A stretch of 64,000 bases of DNA. Origin: Mesobacillus persicus. GTDB taxonomy: Bacteria; Bacillota; Bacilli; Bacillales; Cytobacillaceae. The position numbers and the translations under genes were made by a program. The first letter of the stretch is position 1, and every line of letters begins with the position of its first letter. Of this stretch, positions 1-9,467 are shown one piece after another. The stretch covers positions 310,001 to 374,000 of the forward strand of contig NZ_FOBW01000002.1 in the NCBI RefSeq assembly GCF_900109925.1, read 5' to 3'. Under the pieces are notes generated by a model. The model saw only the letters and a list, made by a program, of their open reading frames with translations. It was not told the origin of the DNA and made no database searches.

Positions 1-4
1 GAGG

Positions 5-210
5 CCTTATTGGTGACCTTTCTCCCCTCGGGCGACCCCACTTAGGGCACCAAGAGACCTTATTGGTGACCTTTCTTCTCTCGGGCGACCCACTTAGGGC
101 ACCAAGAGACCTATTGGTGACCTTTCTTCTCTTGGGCGACCCCACTTAAGGCACCAAAAAACCTTATTGGTGACATTTCTCCTCTCGGGCGATTCTACTT
201 AGGGCATCAA
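5..210. repeat. Tandem array, four copies of a 52-53 bp unit
   Basis: Four degenerate direct copies start at 5, 58, 110 and 162, so the period is 53, 52 and 52 bp. Each unit begins with CCTTATTGGTGACCTTTCT and ends near GGGCACCAA. Within a unit TTGGTG pairs with CACCAA, so each copy can fold into its own hairpin. The fourth copy has diverged most. The array fills most of the 317 bp downstream of pheT and no gene is seen in it. The window edge may cut further copies. There are no unique spacers, so it is not CRISPR. Confidence 0.85.
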
Positions 211-255
211 CAAGAAGGGAACTTATTGAAGAAATACCTATTCCCCTAACAATAA

Positions 256-311
256 TAAAAAAGAGGGAAACCCATGACAGCATCAAAACGACACTATCTA
301 GGTTCCCCTCT
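256..311 (-). terminator. Probable terminator of pheST
   Basis: On the minus strand AGAGGGGAACC pairs imperfectly with GGGTTTCCCTCT across a long loop, followed by a T run. It lies just after the pheT stop codon at 318. Confidence 0.6.
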
Positions 312-317
312 ACTCTA

Positions 318-2732
318 TTACCCCCTCAAAACTGCTCCAGCTTGTTCTTCAACAGCTTTTAACACTTTATCATGAGTCTTTGTTACATCTTCATCTGTTA
401 GTGTTCTTTCAGGATCAAAATACTTTAGTGAGAAGGCAATCGATTTCTTCCCTTCTTCCATACGATCTCCTTCATATAAATCAAACACGTAAACATCTTT
501 CAACAGCTTACCGCCTGCTTCTACAATGATTCCTCGTAGCTCACCAGCTGTTTTACTTTTATCTACAACAAGAGCAATATCCCTTGTGATGGACGGGAAT
601 CGCGGAATTGCCGTGTATTGTAATGGTTCAGTACCCGCTTCTAAAACTGCCTTTAAGTTAAGCTCAAATACATAAGTTTCTTTTAAATCTAACTCTTTTT
701 GTACGGTAGGGTGAACTTGGCCGATAAAGCCAATCACCTTTCCATCAAGGTAAACATGAGCCGTTCGTCCAGGGTGCAAACCATCTAGCTCAGCTGCTTT
801 AACCGCAAACAATGAATCGAGCCCAAGCTTTGCAAATAAGCCCTCTAAAATCCCTTTCAGCACATAAAAATCAACCGGCTTCTTCTCGCCTTGCCATTGA
901 TGATTTTCCCAAAGCCCTGTGATGGCTGCAGCTAAATGCTCTTCCTCTTCAGGAAGCTCGGCAGCTTCATTTTTCAAGAACACTGCACCCGTTTCATAGA
1001 CAGCAAGGCTATCAGCTTGACGAGCAAGATTGTATTTCAACACTTCAAGTAATTGAGGGACAATGCTTAGGCGTAGCAAACTTCTATCTTCACTCATTGG
1101 CATAGCTAACTCAACAGGATCACGGTTTTCCAATGCATATTGAGTAGCTTTGTCCTTGCTTGTTAAAGAGTAAGTAATCGCCTGATAAAGGCCTGCTCCC
1201 TCAAGATAACGACGAACAAGGCGGCGCTTAAGTTGATAATCTGTCAGATGCCCTGGAGTCGAAGCTCCCTTTGGCAAGGTCATTGGCACATTATCGTAAC
1301 CATAAAGACGGGCTACTTCTTCAATCAGATCTTCTTCAATCGTAATATCTCCACGACGAGTCGGTACAGTAACTGTAATCTTGTCGTTATCAACAGCTGT
1401 TTCGAACTGCAAGCGACTAAAAATCGACTGTACTTCTTGCATGTTTAAGTCAGCACCGATGACGCGATTAATTTTTTCTAGCGTAACGGATACTACCGCA
1501 GGCTCCATTTCCAAGCTATCAGCTGTTGAAGAACCATCAAGAACCTCTCCACCCGCATATAAAGCCATTAATTCTGCTGCTCTCTCAGCTGCAGGACGTA
1601 CGCGCGCAGGGTCAACACCTTTTTCGTAACGAGAGCTTGCTTCACTACGTAAGCCATGGTCCTTCGAAGCTTTACGAATGACTGGTCCAGTAAAATAGGC
1701 TGATTCAAGGAGAACCGTCGTTGTGTCAGCATTCACCTCTGAATTGGCTCCACCCATGACACCAGCCAGTGCAACTGGTTCAGTGCCATTTGTAATCACA
1801 AGATGGTCTTCTGTTAAAGTGCGCTCAGCATCATCAAGAGTTGTAATTTTTTCCCCTTGCTTAGCACGGCGAACAAGAATTTCTTTTGAACCAAGAAGGT
1901 CATAGTCAAAAGCATGAAGCGGCTGCCCATATTCAAGTAAGATATAGTTCGTAATATCAACAACATTATTATGTGGGCGAATGCCTGCTGCCATTAAGCG
2001 TGTTTGCATCCATAACGGTGATGGTCCAACCTTTACGTTCTTAATCACTTTTGCAACATAAAGAGGGTTGTCATCTTTCGCTTCCACATTAACCTTGATA
2101 TAGTCCGTTGCTTTTTCAGATGCAGATGCCGTTTTTGGCTCAGGTAGTTTTACTTCCTTACCAAGAATAGCGGCAACCTCATAACCAACCCCCAACATAC
2201 TCAAGCAGTCTGCACGGTTCGGTGTTAAGCCTAGCTCAAGGATTTGGTCATCTCTACCAAGTAAAGCTAAAGCATCTTGGCCAACTTCGGTGTCTTCAGG
2301 GAAATTGAAAATCCCTTCGGCAAATTCTTTTGCAACAAGCTTGCCTTCGATCCCTAATTCCTGCAGCGAACAGATCATTCCGTTGGATACTTCGCCGCGA
2401 AGCTTAGCCTTTTTGATTTTAAAATTGCCAGGAAGGATAGCTCCGACTGTTGCAACCGCTACTTTTTGTCCTTTTCCGACATTCGGTGCACCACAAATAA
2501 TTTGAACGGGTTCTTCTGCCCCAATATCTACAAGGGTTTTGTTTAATTTCTCAGCATCTGGGTGCTTTTCACATTCTAGTACATGCCCAACGACAATCCC
2601 CTTTAGTCCTTCGTTTAACGTCTCGACGCCTTCAACTTCAATCCCACTCTTGGTGATTCTCTCTCCTAATTCCTCTGCGGAGACACCTGTTAAATCAACA
2701 TAATCCTGTAACCATTTATATGAAACAAGCAT
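318..2732 (-). CDS. pheT: Phenylalanyl-tRNA synthetase beta subunit
   Basis: Large subunit of the (alpha-beta)2 cytosolic enzyme that charges tRNA-Phe; it supplies tRNA binding and editing. At 804 residues it has the usual bacterial length. An EMAP-like tRNA-binding domain spans roughly residues 40-155 and a B3/B4 editing domain roughly 210-385. The B5 region lies near 405-480, and a C-terminal ferredoxin-like anticodon-binding domain starts near [14 protein letters not shown] (about 710). The ATG follows a strong AGGAGG. It lies 18 bp after pheS, so the two are cotranscribed under the T-box upstream of pheS. Confidence 0.98.
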   Translation of the reverse strand: MLVSYKWLQDYVDLTGVSAEELGERITKSGIEVEGVETLNEGLKGIVVGHVLECEKHPDAEKLNKTLVDIGAEEPVQIICGAPNVGKGQKVAVATVGAILPGNFKIKKAKLRGEVSNGMICSLQELGIEGKLVAKEFAEGIFNFPEDTEVGQDALALLGRDDQILELGLTPNRADCLSMLGVGYEVAAILGKEVKLPEPKTASASEKATDYIKVNVEAKDDNPLYVAKVIKNVKVGPSPLWMQTRLMAAGIRPHNNVVDITNYILLEYGQPLHAFDYDLLGSKEILVRRAKQGEKITTLDDAERTLTEDHLVITNGTEPVALAGVMGGANSEVNADTTTVLLESAYFTGPVIRKASKDHGLRSEASSRYEKGVDPARVRPAAERAAELMALYAGGEVLDGSSTADSLEMEPAVVSVTLEKINRVIGADLNMQEVQSIFSRLQFETAVDNDKITVTVPTRRGDITIEEDLIEEVARLYGYDNVPMTLPKGASTPGHLTDYQLKRRLVRRYLEGAGLYQAITYSLTSKDKATQYALENRDPVELAMPMSEDRSLLRLSIVPQLLEVLKYNLARQADSLAVYETGAVFLKNEAAELPEEEEHLAAAITGLWENHQWQGEKKPVDFYVLKGILEGLFAKLGLDSLFAVKAAELDGLHPGRTAHVYLDGKVIGFIGQVHPTVQKELDLKETYVFELNLKAVLEAGTEPLQYTAIPRFPSITRDIALVVDKSKTAGELRGIIVEAGGKLLKDVYVFDLYEGDRMEEGKKSIAFSLKYFDPERTLTDEDVTKTHDKVLKAVEEQAGAVLRG

Positions 2733-2750
2733 TGTTATTCCTCCTAATCC

Positions 2751-3788
2751 CTATTCAGTCACTGAGAATTGCTTTAAGAAACGGATATCATTTGTGTAGA
2801 AGTGGCGAATGTCATCGACGCCGTATTTTAGCATCGCAATTCGTTCTGGTCCCATACCGAAAGCAAATCCTGTGTATTTTTTTGAATCGTAACCGGCCAT
2901 TTCCAGTACATTTGGATGAACCATTCCCGCTCCAAGTATCTCTATCCAACCTGTTCCTTTACACGTACTACATCCTTTTCCACCACACATCTTACAAGAG
3001 ATGTCCATTTCAACGGATGGCTCTGTGAATGGGAAGAAGCTAGGGCGAAGGCGAATTTCTCTGTCTTCTCCAAACATTTTTTTCGCAAACACATCAAGTG
3101 TCCCTTTAAGGTCACTTAAGCGAATGTTTTCATCGACAACGAGTCCTTCAATTTGTGTAAACTGATGGGAGTGCGTTGCATCATCATTATCGCGGCGATA
3201 CACTTTCCCAGGGCAAATAATTTTAACAGGCCCTTTCCCATTGCGCGCTTCCATTGTTCTAGCCTGTACAGGTGAAGTATGAGTACGAAGCAAAATCTCT
3301 TCCGTGATATAGAACGAGTCCTGCATATCACGAGCCGGATGACCTTTTGGAAGATTAAGCGCTTCGAAGTTGTAGTAATCTTTCTCTACTTCTGGACCTT
3401 CTGCAACCGTATAGCCCATTCCGATAAAAAGATCTTCAATTTCTTCAACAATTCTTGTTAGTGCATGATGATTGCCTTCTCTAACAGGTCTTCCTGGTAA
3501 GGTCACATCAATGGTTTCAGCAGCAAGTTTTGCCTCAACAGCTGCTTTCTCAAGCTCATTCTGCTTTGCTTCTATTTGACCAGAGATCAAGTCCCGAACT
3601 TCGTTTGCTAGTGCGCCCATTTTTGGTCGTTCTTCAGCAGATAACTTTCCCATTCCTTTTAAAACTTCGGTAATCGGGCCTTTTTTCCCAAGATAGGAAA
3701 CGCGAATATCGTTCAGTTCTTTCAAATCGGCAGCTTGTGCTACTTTTTCAAGTGCTTCTGCCTGCAATTCTTTTAAACGCTCCTGCAT
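2751..3788 (-). CDS. pheS: Phenylalanyl-tRNA synthetase alpha subunit
   Basis: Catalytic subunit of PheRS, 345 residues. An N-terminal helical arm covers about 1-85 and the class II catalytic core follows. Motif 2 contains [15 protein letters not shown] and motif 3 is [17 protein letters not shown] near residue 307. A longer open frame reaches 3869, but its first 27 codons lie in the T-box terminator. The ATG at 3788 sits behind GAGGAGG with good spacing, and MQERLKELQ matches family N-termini. First gene of the pheST operon. Confidence 0.97.
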   Translation of the reverse strand: MQERLKELQAEALEKVAQAADLKELNDIRVSYLGKKGPITEVLKGMGKLSAEERPKMGALANEVRDLISGQIEAKQNELEKAAVEAKLAAETIDVTLPGRPVREGNHHALTRIVEEIEDLFIGMGYTVAEGPEVEKDYYNFEALNLPKGHPARDMQDSFYITEEILLRTHTSPVQARTMEARNGKGPVKIICPGKVYRRDNDDATHSHQFTQIEGLVVDENIRLSDLKGTLDVFAKKMFGEDREIRLRPSFFPFTEPSVEMDISCKMCGGKGCSTCKGTGWIEILGAGMVHPNVLEMAGYDSKKYTGFAFGMGPERIAMLKYGVDDIRHFYTNDIRFLKQFSVTE

Positions 3789-3824
3789 GTTTAAATCCTC
3801 CTCATTTTTTAAGCAAAATAAAAA

Positions 3825-4092
3825 GACTCCATCCCAATAAAGGGACGAAGTCTGGTTTCGCGGTACCACCCTTTTTAACAGGCAATACAGTTATGTATGG
3901 TCTGTTCGCTTCATTCGGATAACGGCTTATGCCGATGCAACTTTACATTCCTTTATGAGGAATGGTCCCGCTGCCAGCTCTGGAGGTGAATTCACTTGCC
4001 TGTTCCATAAAAATGCTTTCAGTCTAATGGCATTTTCTCCCTGAATGGTCATCTGACAGCTACTCTTCTCCGTCAACGCTTTTAGTCATTTT
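3825..4092 (-). promoter_or_regulatory. T-box riboswitch, phenylalanine-specific
   Basis: Leader between the promoter and pheS. The conserved T-box word (GGGTGGTACCGCG on the minus strand) lies at about 3856-3872. It is followed by a terminator whose arms GACTtCGTCCC and GGGATGgAGTC lie at 3825-3852, ending in T5. In the upstream stem I region a TTC triplet at 3988-3990, inside AAGTGAATTCACC, is the likely Phe specifier. Uncharged tRNA-Phe should favour the antiterminator and switch on pheST. The leader fills the 360-bp gap before pheS. Confidence 0.93.
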
Positions 4093-4099
4093 TGCGTTT

Positions 4100-4128
4100 A
4101 TTATAGTATATTCTTTCCATTGTGGCAA
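4100..4128 (-). promoter_or_regulatory. Sigma-A promoter of pheST
   Basis: TTGCCA (4123-4128), a 17-bp spacer and TATAAT (4100-4105), read on the minus strand. It is placed just upstream of the T-box leader. Confidence 0.85.
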
Positions 4129-4148
4129 ACCCATTTACTAAAATCACT

Positions 4149-4910
4149 TTATTTTAACGTTTTTAAGTAATAAAGCAGGATTCCCGTCGCTACAGCCACA
4201 TTCAATGATTCGCTTTTCCCGAGAATGGGGATGTACAGGTTCTGAGTGGTTTTCGCCAATAAGTCTGGGTTCACCCCACTGCCTTCATTCCCAACAAGAA
4301 GGGCAAACTGCTGCGCGCCTGTAGTCGTAAGTTCGTTATAAACCGTCGCATCTTCAAGGGCGGTTCCGTATACAGGAATGCTTCGTGTTGATAAGTTATC
4401 CATCCATTCATGAAGGTCACTGCTGACAACAGGAAGATGGAAATGGCTCCCTTGTGCTGAACGGAGAACTTTGGGATTGTAAATATCAACGCTTCCTTTT
4501 CCAACAATAACTGCATCGATTCCTGCTGCATCTGCTGTACGGATCATCGTTCCAAGATTCCCTGGGTCTTGAGCTGAGTCAATCAGCAAGTAAGTATTCC
4601 CTTCCTGACTTATTGCTGATGGCTGGTGGCAGACAGCGAATACACCTTGGGTTGTTTCGGTATCCGCTAGGGATTGAGCGATATCCTTGCTTACTTCAAC
4701 AACGGGAACGTCACCATAATCTAAACTTGGCGGAAGATCGATTCCCTCACTCAAGATGATTGTTTCAATTTCGATATTACTTTTCAACGCCTCTTCAACG
4801 AGATGGAATCCCTCTATAATAAAAGTCTTCGTTTTATCTCGTTCCTTTTTAGTCAACAGTTTTTTCCACTGTTTAACCTGAGGATTTGTTGCAGATTGGA
4901 TATATTTCAA
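4149..4910 (-). CDS. ysgA: SpoU/TrmH-family RNA 2'-O-methyltransferase
   Basis: SPOUT-class enzyme that methylates ribose in rRNA or tRNA using S-adenosylmethionine; the exact target cannot be read from sequence. The three SpoU motifs are present: DSAQDPGNLGTMIRTADAAG, LLVGNEGSGV and IPILGKSESLNVAVA. They form the trefoil knot in the C-terminal half, after an N-terminal substrate-binding part. A GTG at 4919 abuts the AGAGGAG ribosome site with no spacing. The TTG three codons later (4910) has 8 nt of spacing and gives 253 residues starting MKYIQSATN, as in homologues. It lies upstream of pheS as in B. subtilis. Confidence 0.9.
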   Translation of the reverse strand: MKYIQSATNPQVKQWKKLLTKKERDKTKTFIIEGFHLVEEALKSNIEIETIILSEGIDLPPSLDYGDVPVVEVSKDIAQSLADTETTQGVFAVCHQPSAISQEGNTYLLIDSAQDPGNLGTMIRTADAAGIDAVIVGKGSVDIYNPKVLRSAQGSHFHLPVVSSDLHEWMDNLSTRSIPVYGTALEDATVYNELTTTGAQQFALLVGNEGSGVNPDLLAKTTQNLYIPILGKSESLNVAVATGILLYYLKTLK

Positions 4911-4962
4911 CCAAGACACTCCTCTTCTTCATTCAATTTTTTAATTATAGCGCAATTTTTTT

Positions 4963-4991
4963 ACATAATAAAATCAAATTTGTCCATCCTA
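4963..4991 (+). promoter_or_regulatory. Possible sigma-G promoter of sspI
   Basis: CATCCTA at 4985-4991 resembles the CATnnTA -10 of forespore sigma-G promoters, with ACATA 17 bp upstream as a weak -35. The position, about 35 bp before the sspI start, is right for a forespore gene. Confidence 0.35.
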
Positions 4992-5026
4992 TGTTTAGAT
5001 TAAGGATTTGAAAGGGGTTTTTATAC

Positions 5027-5236
5027 ATGAACTTAAATCTACGCCATGCGATTATTCAAAATGTGACTGGTAATACACAAGATGAACTAAAAGATACAAT
5101 TGTTGACGCGATTTCAAATGGTGAGGAAAAGATGTTACCTGGCCTTGGAGTGCTATTTGAAGTCATCTGGCAGAATGCTTCGCAGGAAGATCAGCAGGAA
5201 ATGCTGGAAATGCTGGAAAGCGGTTTGAAAGGATAA
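5027..5236 (+). CDS. sspI: Small acid-soluble spore protein SspI
   Basis: 69-residue minor small acid-soluble spore protein, expected only in the developing forespore. The start [16 protein letters not shown] and the acidic end [13 protein letters not shown] are typical of the SspI family, which is distinct from the DNA-coating alpha/beta type. ATG follows AAAGGGG. It is a single gene, divergent from ysgA, and closed by a strong terminator. Its presence is direct evidence of an endospore former. Confidence 0.95.
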   Translation: MNLNLRHAIIQNVTGNTQDELKDTIVDAISNGEEKMLPGLGVLFEVIWQNASQEDQQEMLEMLESGLKG

Positions 5237-5242
5237 TGAGTT

Positions 5243-5272
5243 TCCTCCGGAATTGCTTCCGGAGGATTTTTT
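5243..5272 (+). terminator. Terminator of sspI
   Basis: Perfect 10-bp stem TCCTCCGGAA/TTCCGGAGGA with a TTGC loop, followed by T6. Confidence 0.93.
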
Positions 5273-5315
5273 ATTTAAACATGCTTGATAGGTGTTTTTA
5301 CATTATTTGTCTTTC

Positions 5316-5395
5316 GGCAAGTAAATCGTACAAATTGGCAAGTAAACACAACAAACCGGCTAGTAAATAGTCAAAACCGGCTAAGTAAATCCACT
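5316..5395. repeat. Tandem array, four copies of a 21-bp unit
   Basis: Copies begin at 5316, 5337, 5358 and 5379, exactly 21 bp apart. The core is GGCAAGTAAA or GGCTAGTAAA followed by about 11 AC-rich bases. It lies between the convergent sspI and M42 peptidase genes. No ribosome binding site supports the short frame running through it. Confidence 0.8.
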
Positions 5396-5434
5396 CCCCG
5401 TAGATTTTCACCTTCAAAAGGCACCAAATATGTA

Positions 5435-5461
5435 AAAGGGAGCCCTCAAAAAGGCTCCCTT
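5435..5461 (-). terminator. Terminator of the M42 peptidase gene
   Basis: AAGGGAGCC pairs with GGCTCCCTT around a T-rich loop, just after the stop at 5468. The T tail is short, so it may be weak. Confidence 0.65.
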
Positions 5462-5467
5462 CCTCAC

Positions 5468-6547
5468 TTATCCGAATGTAATTTTATCTACAGTTTCTTG
5501 ATCGAGTCGTTTAATGACTTCAACAATCAATTTAACGGCATTTTCGTAGTCGTCACGATGCAACATCGCTGCATGTGAGTGAATGTAGCGAGTGGCGATG
5601 GTGATGGACAAGGACGGAACGCCTCTGTGAGTTGTGTGAATAGCCCCAGAATCAGTTCCCCCACCTGGAATCGCATCAAATTGATAAGGAATATTCAATT
5701 CATCTGCTACGTTTGTAACAAAATCACGCAAGCCCTTATGGGAGACCATGCTTGCATCATAAAGAATGATTTGTGGGCCCTCTCCCATTTTACTAGCTGC
5801 TTCTTTCTCAGAGATTCCTGGTGTGTCGCCAGCAATACCTACATCAACCCCAAAAGCGATATCTGGTTGAATCGCTTGTGCAGATGTACGTGCACCACGT
5901 AGACCAACTTCTTCTTGAATCGTTCCAACCCCATAAACGGTGTTTTGAACGTTTTCATCCTTCAACTGCTTCATCACATCGATTGCAATGGCACAGCCAA
6001 TACGGTTATCCCATGCTTTGGCTAAAAGCATTTTTTCATTGTTCATGACAGTAAATTCAAAGTAAGGAACAACCATATCACCAGGCTTTACTCCCCACTC
6101 TTCTGCTTCTTCACGACTAGATGCGCCGATATCAATAAACATGTCTTTAATTTCTACTGGCTTTTTACGAGCTTCAGGAGGAAGAATATGCGGCGGCTTC
6201 GAGCCAATCACTCCTGTTACGTCTCCTTTGTTTGTCACGATGGTCACGCGTTGAGCAAGCATTACTTGAGACCACCATCCCCCTACCGTTTGGAAACGGA
6301 GGAAGCCTTTATCATCAATTTGAGTAATCATGAAGCCAACTTCATCAAGATGGCCAGCTACCATGATTTTAGGACCAATCTGACCCTTTTTAGCAATCAG
6401 GCTGCCCAGCCCGTCAACGGTCAATTCATCGGAATATGGAGCTATGTATTTAGACATGACCTCACGAACTTCGCGCTCGTTGCCGGGAATACCTCTGGCA
6501 TCAGTTAACTCTTTCAGCATCGTTAATGTTTCATCTAATTTAGCCAT
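5468..6547 (-). CDS. ysdC: M42-family metallo-aminopeptidase
   Basis: Cytosolic co-catalytic metal aminopeptidase of the glutamyl-aminopeptidase/TET group, 359 residues. Metal-ligand motifs appear in the expected order: [16 protein letters not shown] (bridging Asp), the catalytic pair in [15 protein letters not shown], and the final His in [12 protein letters not shown]. The ATG follows GGGAG. It is probably monocistronic, with its own promoter and terminator. The likely role is trimming peptides left by intracellular proteolysis; substrate preference cannot be read from sequence. Confidence 0.93.
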   Translation of the reverse strand: MAKLDETLTMLKELTDARGIPGNEREVREVMSKYIAPYSDELTVDGLGSLIAKKGQIGPKIMVAGHLDEVGFMITQIDDKGFLRFQTVGGWWSQVMLAQRVTIVTNKGDVTGVIGSKPPHILPPEARKKPVEIKDMFIDIGASSREEAEEWGVKPGDMVVPYFEFTVMNNEKMLLAKAWDNRIGCAIAIDVMKQLKDENVQNTVYGVGTIQEEVGLRGARTSAQAIQPDIAFGVDVGIAGDTPGISEKEAASKMGEGPQIILYDASMVSHKGLRDFVTNVADELNIPYQFDAIPGGGTDSGAIHTTHRGVPSLSITIATRYIHSHAAMLHRDDYENAVKLIVEVIKRLDQETVDKITFG

Positions 6548-6582
6548 TATTTCGACTCCCTTAATATGTAGTTTCAGATTTT

Positions 6583-6612
6583 ATTATACAGAAACAGAAA
6601 GACAAAGTACAA
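6583..6612 (-). promoter_or_regulatory. Probable sigma-A promoter of the M42 peptidase gene
   Basis: TATAAT at 6583-6588 (minus strand) with TTGTAC at 6607-6612, spacer 18. The -10 is perfect and the -35 is only partial. Confidence 0.5.
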
Positions 6613-6621
6613 AACAAGCCA

Positions 6622-7113
6622 TCAATAACCTTTTTGCTGCCTATCATAATTTACTTCATTTTTTTGAATATATGCCTGCTCGATTTCTTTTTCGGTAAAA
6701 CCTAACATTACCGCTAAATCTAAATAATCCCTGAACATCCTCGTGTAGACTGACATCGTCTTTGTCGAGCGAAATTCGTTAATGGACCCATAGACCTTTA
6801 GAAACTGTTCCGAAACCGAGTTAGCAGAGGCTTGTTCGACCATCTCCTCCTCTTTAAACTCAAATCCACACTCAATCCCGACAGATAAAATAAAATGGAT
6901 TCCATCTACAAACTCTTCTAAAATAACCTTAGAGTCCGAAGCTGGCTTAACGCTCCAAAACTTAAAACATCTTGTCTCATTAGCCAATTCACCGAGTTCG
7001 ACCAAAAGTGCGAGGATCTTCCGGTCAAATAAATCCTCTTCCACTAATCCATGTTTTTGCTCAATATGTTGATCAAGACCAAATTGCATTTTATAAAGTT
7101 TTTCAAGATTCAT
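6622..7113 (-). CDS. Dimeric all-alpha dUTP diphosphatase
   Basis: 163-residue member of the dUTPase_2 family (all-alpha NTP pyrophosphatases), which hydrolyses dUTP to dUMP and pyrophosphate. It keeps uracil out of DNA and supplies dUMP for thymidylate. Magnesium-binding acidic motifs are visible as LVELGELANETRCFKFW near residue 36 and EEFVDGIHFILSVG near 66. The ATG sits behind AGGAGGAGG. It lies between ysdC and ysdB, where the B. subtilis order I remember has no such gene. Confidence 0.85.
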   Translation of the reverse strand: MNLEKLYKMQFGLDQHIEQKHGLVEEDLFDRKILALLVELGELANETRCFKFWSVKPASDSKVILEEFVDGIHFILSVGIECGFEFKEEEMVEQASANSVSEQFLKVYGSINEFRSTKTMSVYTRMFRDYLDLAVMLGFTEKEIEQAYIQKNEVNYDRQQKGY

Positions 7114-7243
7114 GCAAAACCTCCTCCTTTTAAATAATGATTACGTTAACCGCGGCTGTTGATTTTTTTCTCCAATCAACAATATGTAAATCTAACAATG
7201 TACTACGTCACAGCCAAAATTATAAAGGAAATTTATAATTAAA

Positions 7244-7270
7244 TGAAACTATTCGGTAGGTAGATTCGTA
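7244..7270 (+). promoter_or_regulatory. Sigma-W promoter of ysdB
   Basis: TGAAAC (7244-7249), a 17-bp spacer and CGTA (7267-7270) match the sigma-W consensus. ysdB is a known sigma-W regulon member in B. subtilis, so membrane-stress control appears conserved. Confidence 0.85.
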
Positions 7271-7302
7271 AATAAGGAAAATAAGCAGTGGAGGAAACAG
7301 TG

Positions 7303-7698
7303 ATGCTATGGATTTTTCGACTTCTACTTTTTGCCTCAATCATTTTCATTTTATATACGACCGTAAAATATCTCGTGAGCCCCAAAAGAAAATTAGAGCT
7401 TGCTCATGAGAAAAGACAGTTTTATTTCTTAGACGATCAGGAAAACGTGCGAAAAAACTTCCACCTAACCTATAAAGGGGTATTATTTGAGGGAGAGAAA
7501 TATTTAGGGACAACAGAGTATGCCTTTGAGGTTGTTTCAATCTTTCTTTGGCCAAAAAATACGGCCGCGCTAAAGGGTTTAGCTTATGAAGATTTTATTT
7601 ATATCGAGGACCAAATTCACGAGGTCTATCCTGGTGCAGCGATTAGTTGGAAAAGCCCCGTCAAAGAGTTTATGGAAAAAAAGCCTGATTTTGAATAG
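7303..7698 (+). CDS. ysdB: Sigma-W regulon membrane-anchored protein YsdB
   Basis: 131-residue protein with one N-terminal membrane helix (about residues 2-22) and a cytosolic or surface domain containing the family words SPKRKLELAHEK and LTYKGVLFEGEKYLGTTE. Its molecular role is unknown. A GTG at 7288 would start inside the ribosome site. The ATG at 7303 has GGAGG 8 nt upstream and gives the family N-terminus MLWIFR. A sigma-W promoter precedes it, implying induction by envelope stress. Confidence 0.88.
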   Translation: MLWIFRLLLFASIIFILYTTVKYLVSPKRKLELAHEKRQFYFLDDQENVRKNFHLTYKGVLFEGEKYLGTTEYAFEVVSIFLWPKNTAALKGLAYEDFIYIEDQIHEVYPGAAISWKSPVKEFMEKKPDFE

Positions 7699-7710
7699 AA
7701 TACTAGCATA

Positions 7711-7745
7711 AAACCCGTCTGGAATCCTCCAGACGGGTTTTTTAG
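7711..7745. terminator. Bidirectional terminator between ysdB and ysdA
   Basis: AAACCCGTCTGGA and TCCAGACGGGTTT form a strong stem with A and T runs on opposite sides, serving both converging genes. Confidence 0.92.
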
Positions 7746-7746
7746 A

Positions 7747-8013
7747 TTACAAGCGAAAGTAAATGAACACAGCTATATGTAGCAGCACAACAAGGGGCAA
7801 GCCATATTTAAACTGTGCATGTTTTGTCTTATGCCGAAAAGAGTTCATTCCTACTGTCATTCCACTCGCTCCCCCTAAAAAGGCTATTGCCCAAAGGGTC
7901 CGTTCACTAATGCGGTACTTCTTCTCTTTTGCACGTCTTTTATCAGCACCCATTAGATAAAATCCTAATACATTCATAAATAAAAGATAAAAAACTACTA
8001 GTTCGGGATTCAT
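7747..8013 (-). CDS. ysdA: DUF1294 membrane protein YsdA
   Basis: Small integral membrane protein of 88 residues with about three hydrophobic segments and the DUF1294 words FYLMGADKRRAK and GGASGMTVGM. The function is unknown. An upstream TTG (8034) would overlap the GGAGAGG ribosome site, so the ATG at 8013 (MNPELVVFY) is preferred. It lies after rplT but behind that operon's terminator. Confidence 0.85.
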   Translation of the reverse strand: MNPELVVFYLLFMNVLGFYLMGADKRRAKEKKYRISERTLWAIAFLGGASGMTVGMNSFRHKTKHAQFKYGLPLVVLLHIAVFIYFRL

Positions 8014-8035
8014 GTAGGTATTCTTCCTCTCCAAA

Positions 8036-8064
8036 AGAAAAAACCATCCCCTAAATAGGAATGG
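8036..8064 (-). terminator. Terminator of infC-rpmI-rplT
   Basis: CCATTCC pairs with GGGATGG on the minus strand, followed by T6, right after the rplT stop. Confidence 0.85.
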
Positions 8065-8081
8065 CTTTACTTAACAATAAC

Positions 8082-8441
8082 TTACTTTGCGTAAGCAGAT
8101 TTTGCAACATCAGCTAATTGAGCAAATGCTTTTTCATCAGAAATAGCAAGCTCAGCTAACATTTTACGGTTAACTTCAACACCTGCAAGTTTCAAACCGT
8201 GCATTAAACGGCTGTAAGAAAGACCGTTCATGCGAGCTGCTGCGTTGATACGAGTGATCCAAAGTTTACGGAAGTCGCGCTTCTTCTGGCGACGATCGCG
8301 GTAAGCATATTGTAATGATTTCATTACCTGCTGATTAGCAACTTTGTATAATGTATGTTTTGAACCGTAATAACCTTTTGCTAATTTAATTACTTTTTTA
8401 CGACGCTGACGCGTAACTGAACCGCCTTTAACACGTGGCAT
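8082..8441 (-). CDS. rplT: Ribosomal protein L20
   Basis: 119-residue large-subunit assembly protein that binds 23S rRNA domain II. The basic N-terminus [20 protein letters not shown] and the C-terminal globular part ending [11 protein letters not shown] are canonical. Third gene of infC-rpmI-rplT. In B. subtilis L20 represses this operon by binding the leader RNA, and a candidate leader terminator is present here before infC. Confidence 0.99.
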   Translation of the reverse strand: MPRVKGGSVTRQRRKKVIKLAKGYYGSKHTLYKVANQQVMKSLQYAYRDRRQKKRDFRKLWITRINAAARMNGLSYSRLMHGLKLAGVEVNRKMLAELAISDEKAFAQLADVAKSAYAK

Positions 8442-8479
8442 GTAATTTCCCTCCTATATAAATCGAGATGTTCCCGAGT

Positions 8480-8680
8480 TTACTTAATGTTGTCTAGTAG
8501 ATGGCGAATACGTTTGAAATCACCTTTTGAAACAATTGCACCCTTGCGAAGCTTACGCTTTTGCTTTTGGGATTTGTTTGCGAACATATGGCTAGTAAAA
8601 GCGTGTGAACGCTTGAGTTTGCCTGATCCAGTTTTCTTGAAACGCTTTGCAGCGCCGCGGTGAGTTTTCATTTTTGGCAT
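8480..8680 (-). CDS. rpmI: Ribosomal protein L35
   Basis: 66-residue, strongly basic large-subunit protein with [21 protein letters not shown] at the N-terminus and IRHLLDNIK at the end. It sits between infC and rplT with short spacers (17 and 38 bp), the conserved operon order. Confidence 0.99.
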   Translation of the reverse strand: MPKMKTHRGAAKRFKKTGSGKLKRSHAFTSHMFANKSQKQKRKLRKGAIVSKGDFKRIRHLLDNIK

Positions 8681-8697
8681 TAGGAACTTCCTCCTTG

Positions 8698-9213
8698 TTA
8701 CTTTTCGTTTTTAGGGGCTAAAACCAGAAACATGCTGCGTCCGTCCATCTTTGGATGGGACTCGACTGTAGCAACATCCTTGCATGCTTGAGAGAAACGA
8801 TCTAAAACACGCTGACCAATTTCTTTGTGAGTAATTGCACGACCTTTAAATCGAATCGAAGCTTTTACTTTATCGCCTTTTTCCAAGAATTTAATGGCAT
8901 TACGTAACTTTGTGTTAAAGTCATGCTCATCAATCGTTGGGCTCAGACGCACTTCTTTAGTTGTAATGATTTTTTGATTTTTACGTGCTTCTTTCTCTTT
9001 CTTTTGTTGCTCGAATTTAAATTTACCATAGTCCATGATCCGGGCTACAGGTGGTTTCGCATTCGGTGCCACAAGGACAACATCAAGATTTACACGAGAA
9101 GCAATTTCAAGCGCTTCAATTTTTGTTTTAATTCCTAGCTGATCGCCATTTTGGTCAATAAGACGAAGTTCACGGGCACGGATACCCTCATTCAACAGCA
9201 TATCTTTGCTAAT
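8698..9213 (-). CDS. infC: Translation initiation factor IF-3 (AUU start)
   Basis: 171-residue factor that prevents premature subunit joining and proofreads start codons on the 30S subunit. N-domain (INEGIRARE-like, about 5-75), a lysine-rich linker ([13 protein letters not shown]) and C-domain ending [11 protein letters not shown]. The open frame runs to 9342, but those codons lie in the leader terminator. The family start [12 protein letters not shown] begins with ATT at 9211-9213, with GGAGGTGG 6-8 nt upstream. The rare AUU start allows IF-3 to repress its own translation. Confidence 0.95.
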   Translation of the reverse strand: MSKDMLLNEGIRARELRLIDQNGDQLGIKTKIEALEIASRVNLDVVLVAPNAKPPVARIMDYGKFKFEQQKKEKEARKNQKIITTKEVRLSPTIDEHDFNTKLRNAIKFLEKGDKVKASIRFKGRAITHKEIGQRVLDRFSQACKDVATVESHPKMDGRSMFLVLAPKNEK

Positions 9214-9315
9214 AGTTAGCCACCTCCAGGTTTTATCAGAATACAGTGTTTGGGTAAAGAATATATCGCAGAAGCTTTTCTCAGTCGCCAACCGCTGATC
9301 GACTTTTTGCAAAAT

Positions 9316-9461
9316 AAAAAAGTGCGGGCGAAACACCCACACTTTTACGAAATCACACGAAATGAACAGTCGTTAACGTAAATACCTGTCAACTGCTCTA
9401 ATGCGTCGATCAGGTGAGAAGCGGGTGCTTCTTCTTTCCACAAACCGTATTCAATTTTACC
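9316..9461 (-). promoter_or_regulatory. L20-type leader with attenuator before infC
   Basis: Between the promoter and infC the transcript contains an intrinsic terminator (AAAGTGTGGG paired with CCCGCACTTT, then T6, at 9316-9345). The position matches the Rfam ribosomal L20 leader of Firmicutes, in which L20 stabilises the terminator. The leader and promoter fill the 355-bp gap between thrS and infC. Confidence 0.75.
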
Positions 9462-9467
9462 TTTGTA

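Noticed and set aside
1-211. CRISPR array
   Set aside because: The units are contiguous with no unique spacers and no cas genes are present.
3789-3869. N-terminal extension of pheS
   Set aside because: The 27 extra codons lie within the T-box terminator and the true ATG has a strong ribosome site.
9214-9342. N-terminal extension of infC from ATG
   Set aside because: It lies in the leader attenuator and differs from all IF-3 N-termini; the ATT start is supported.
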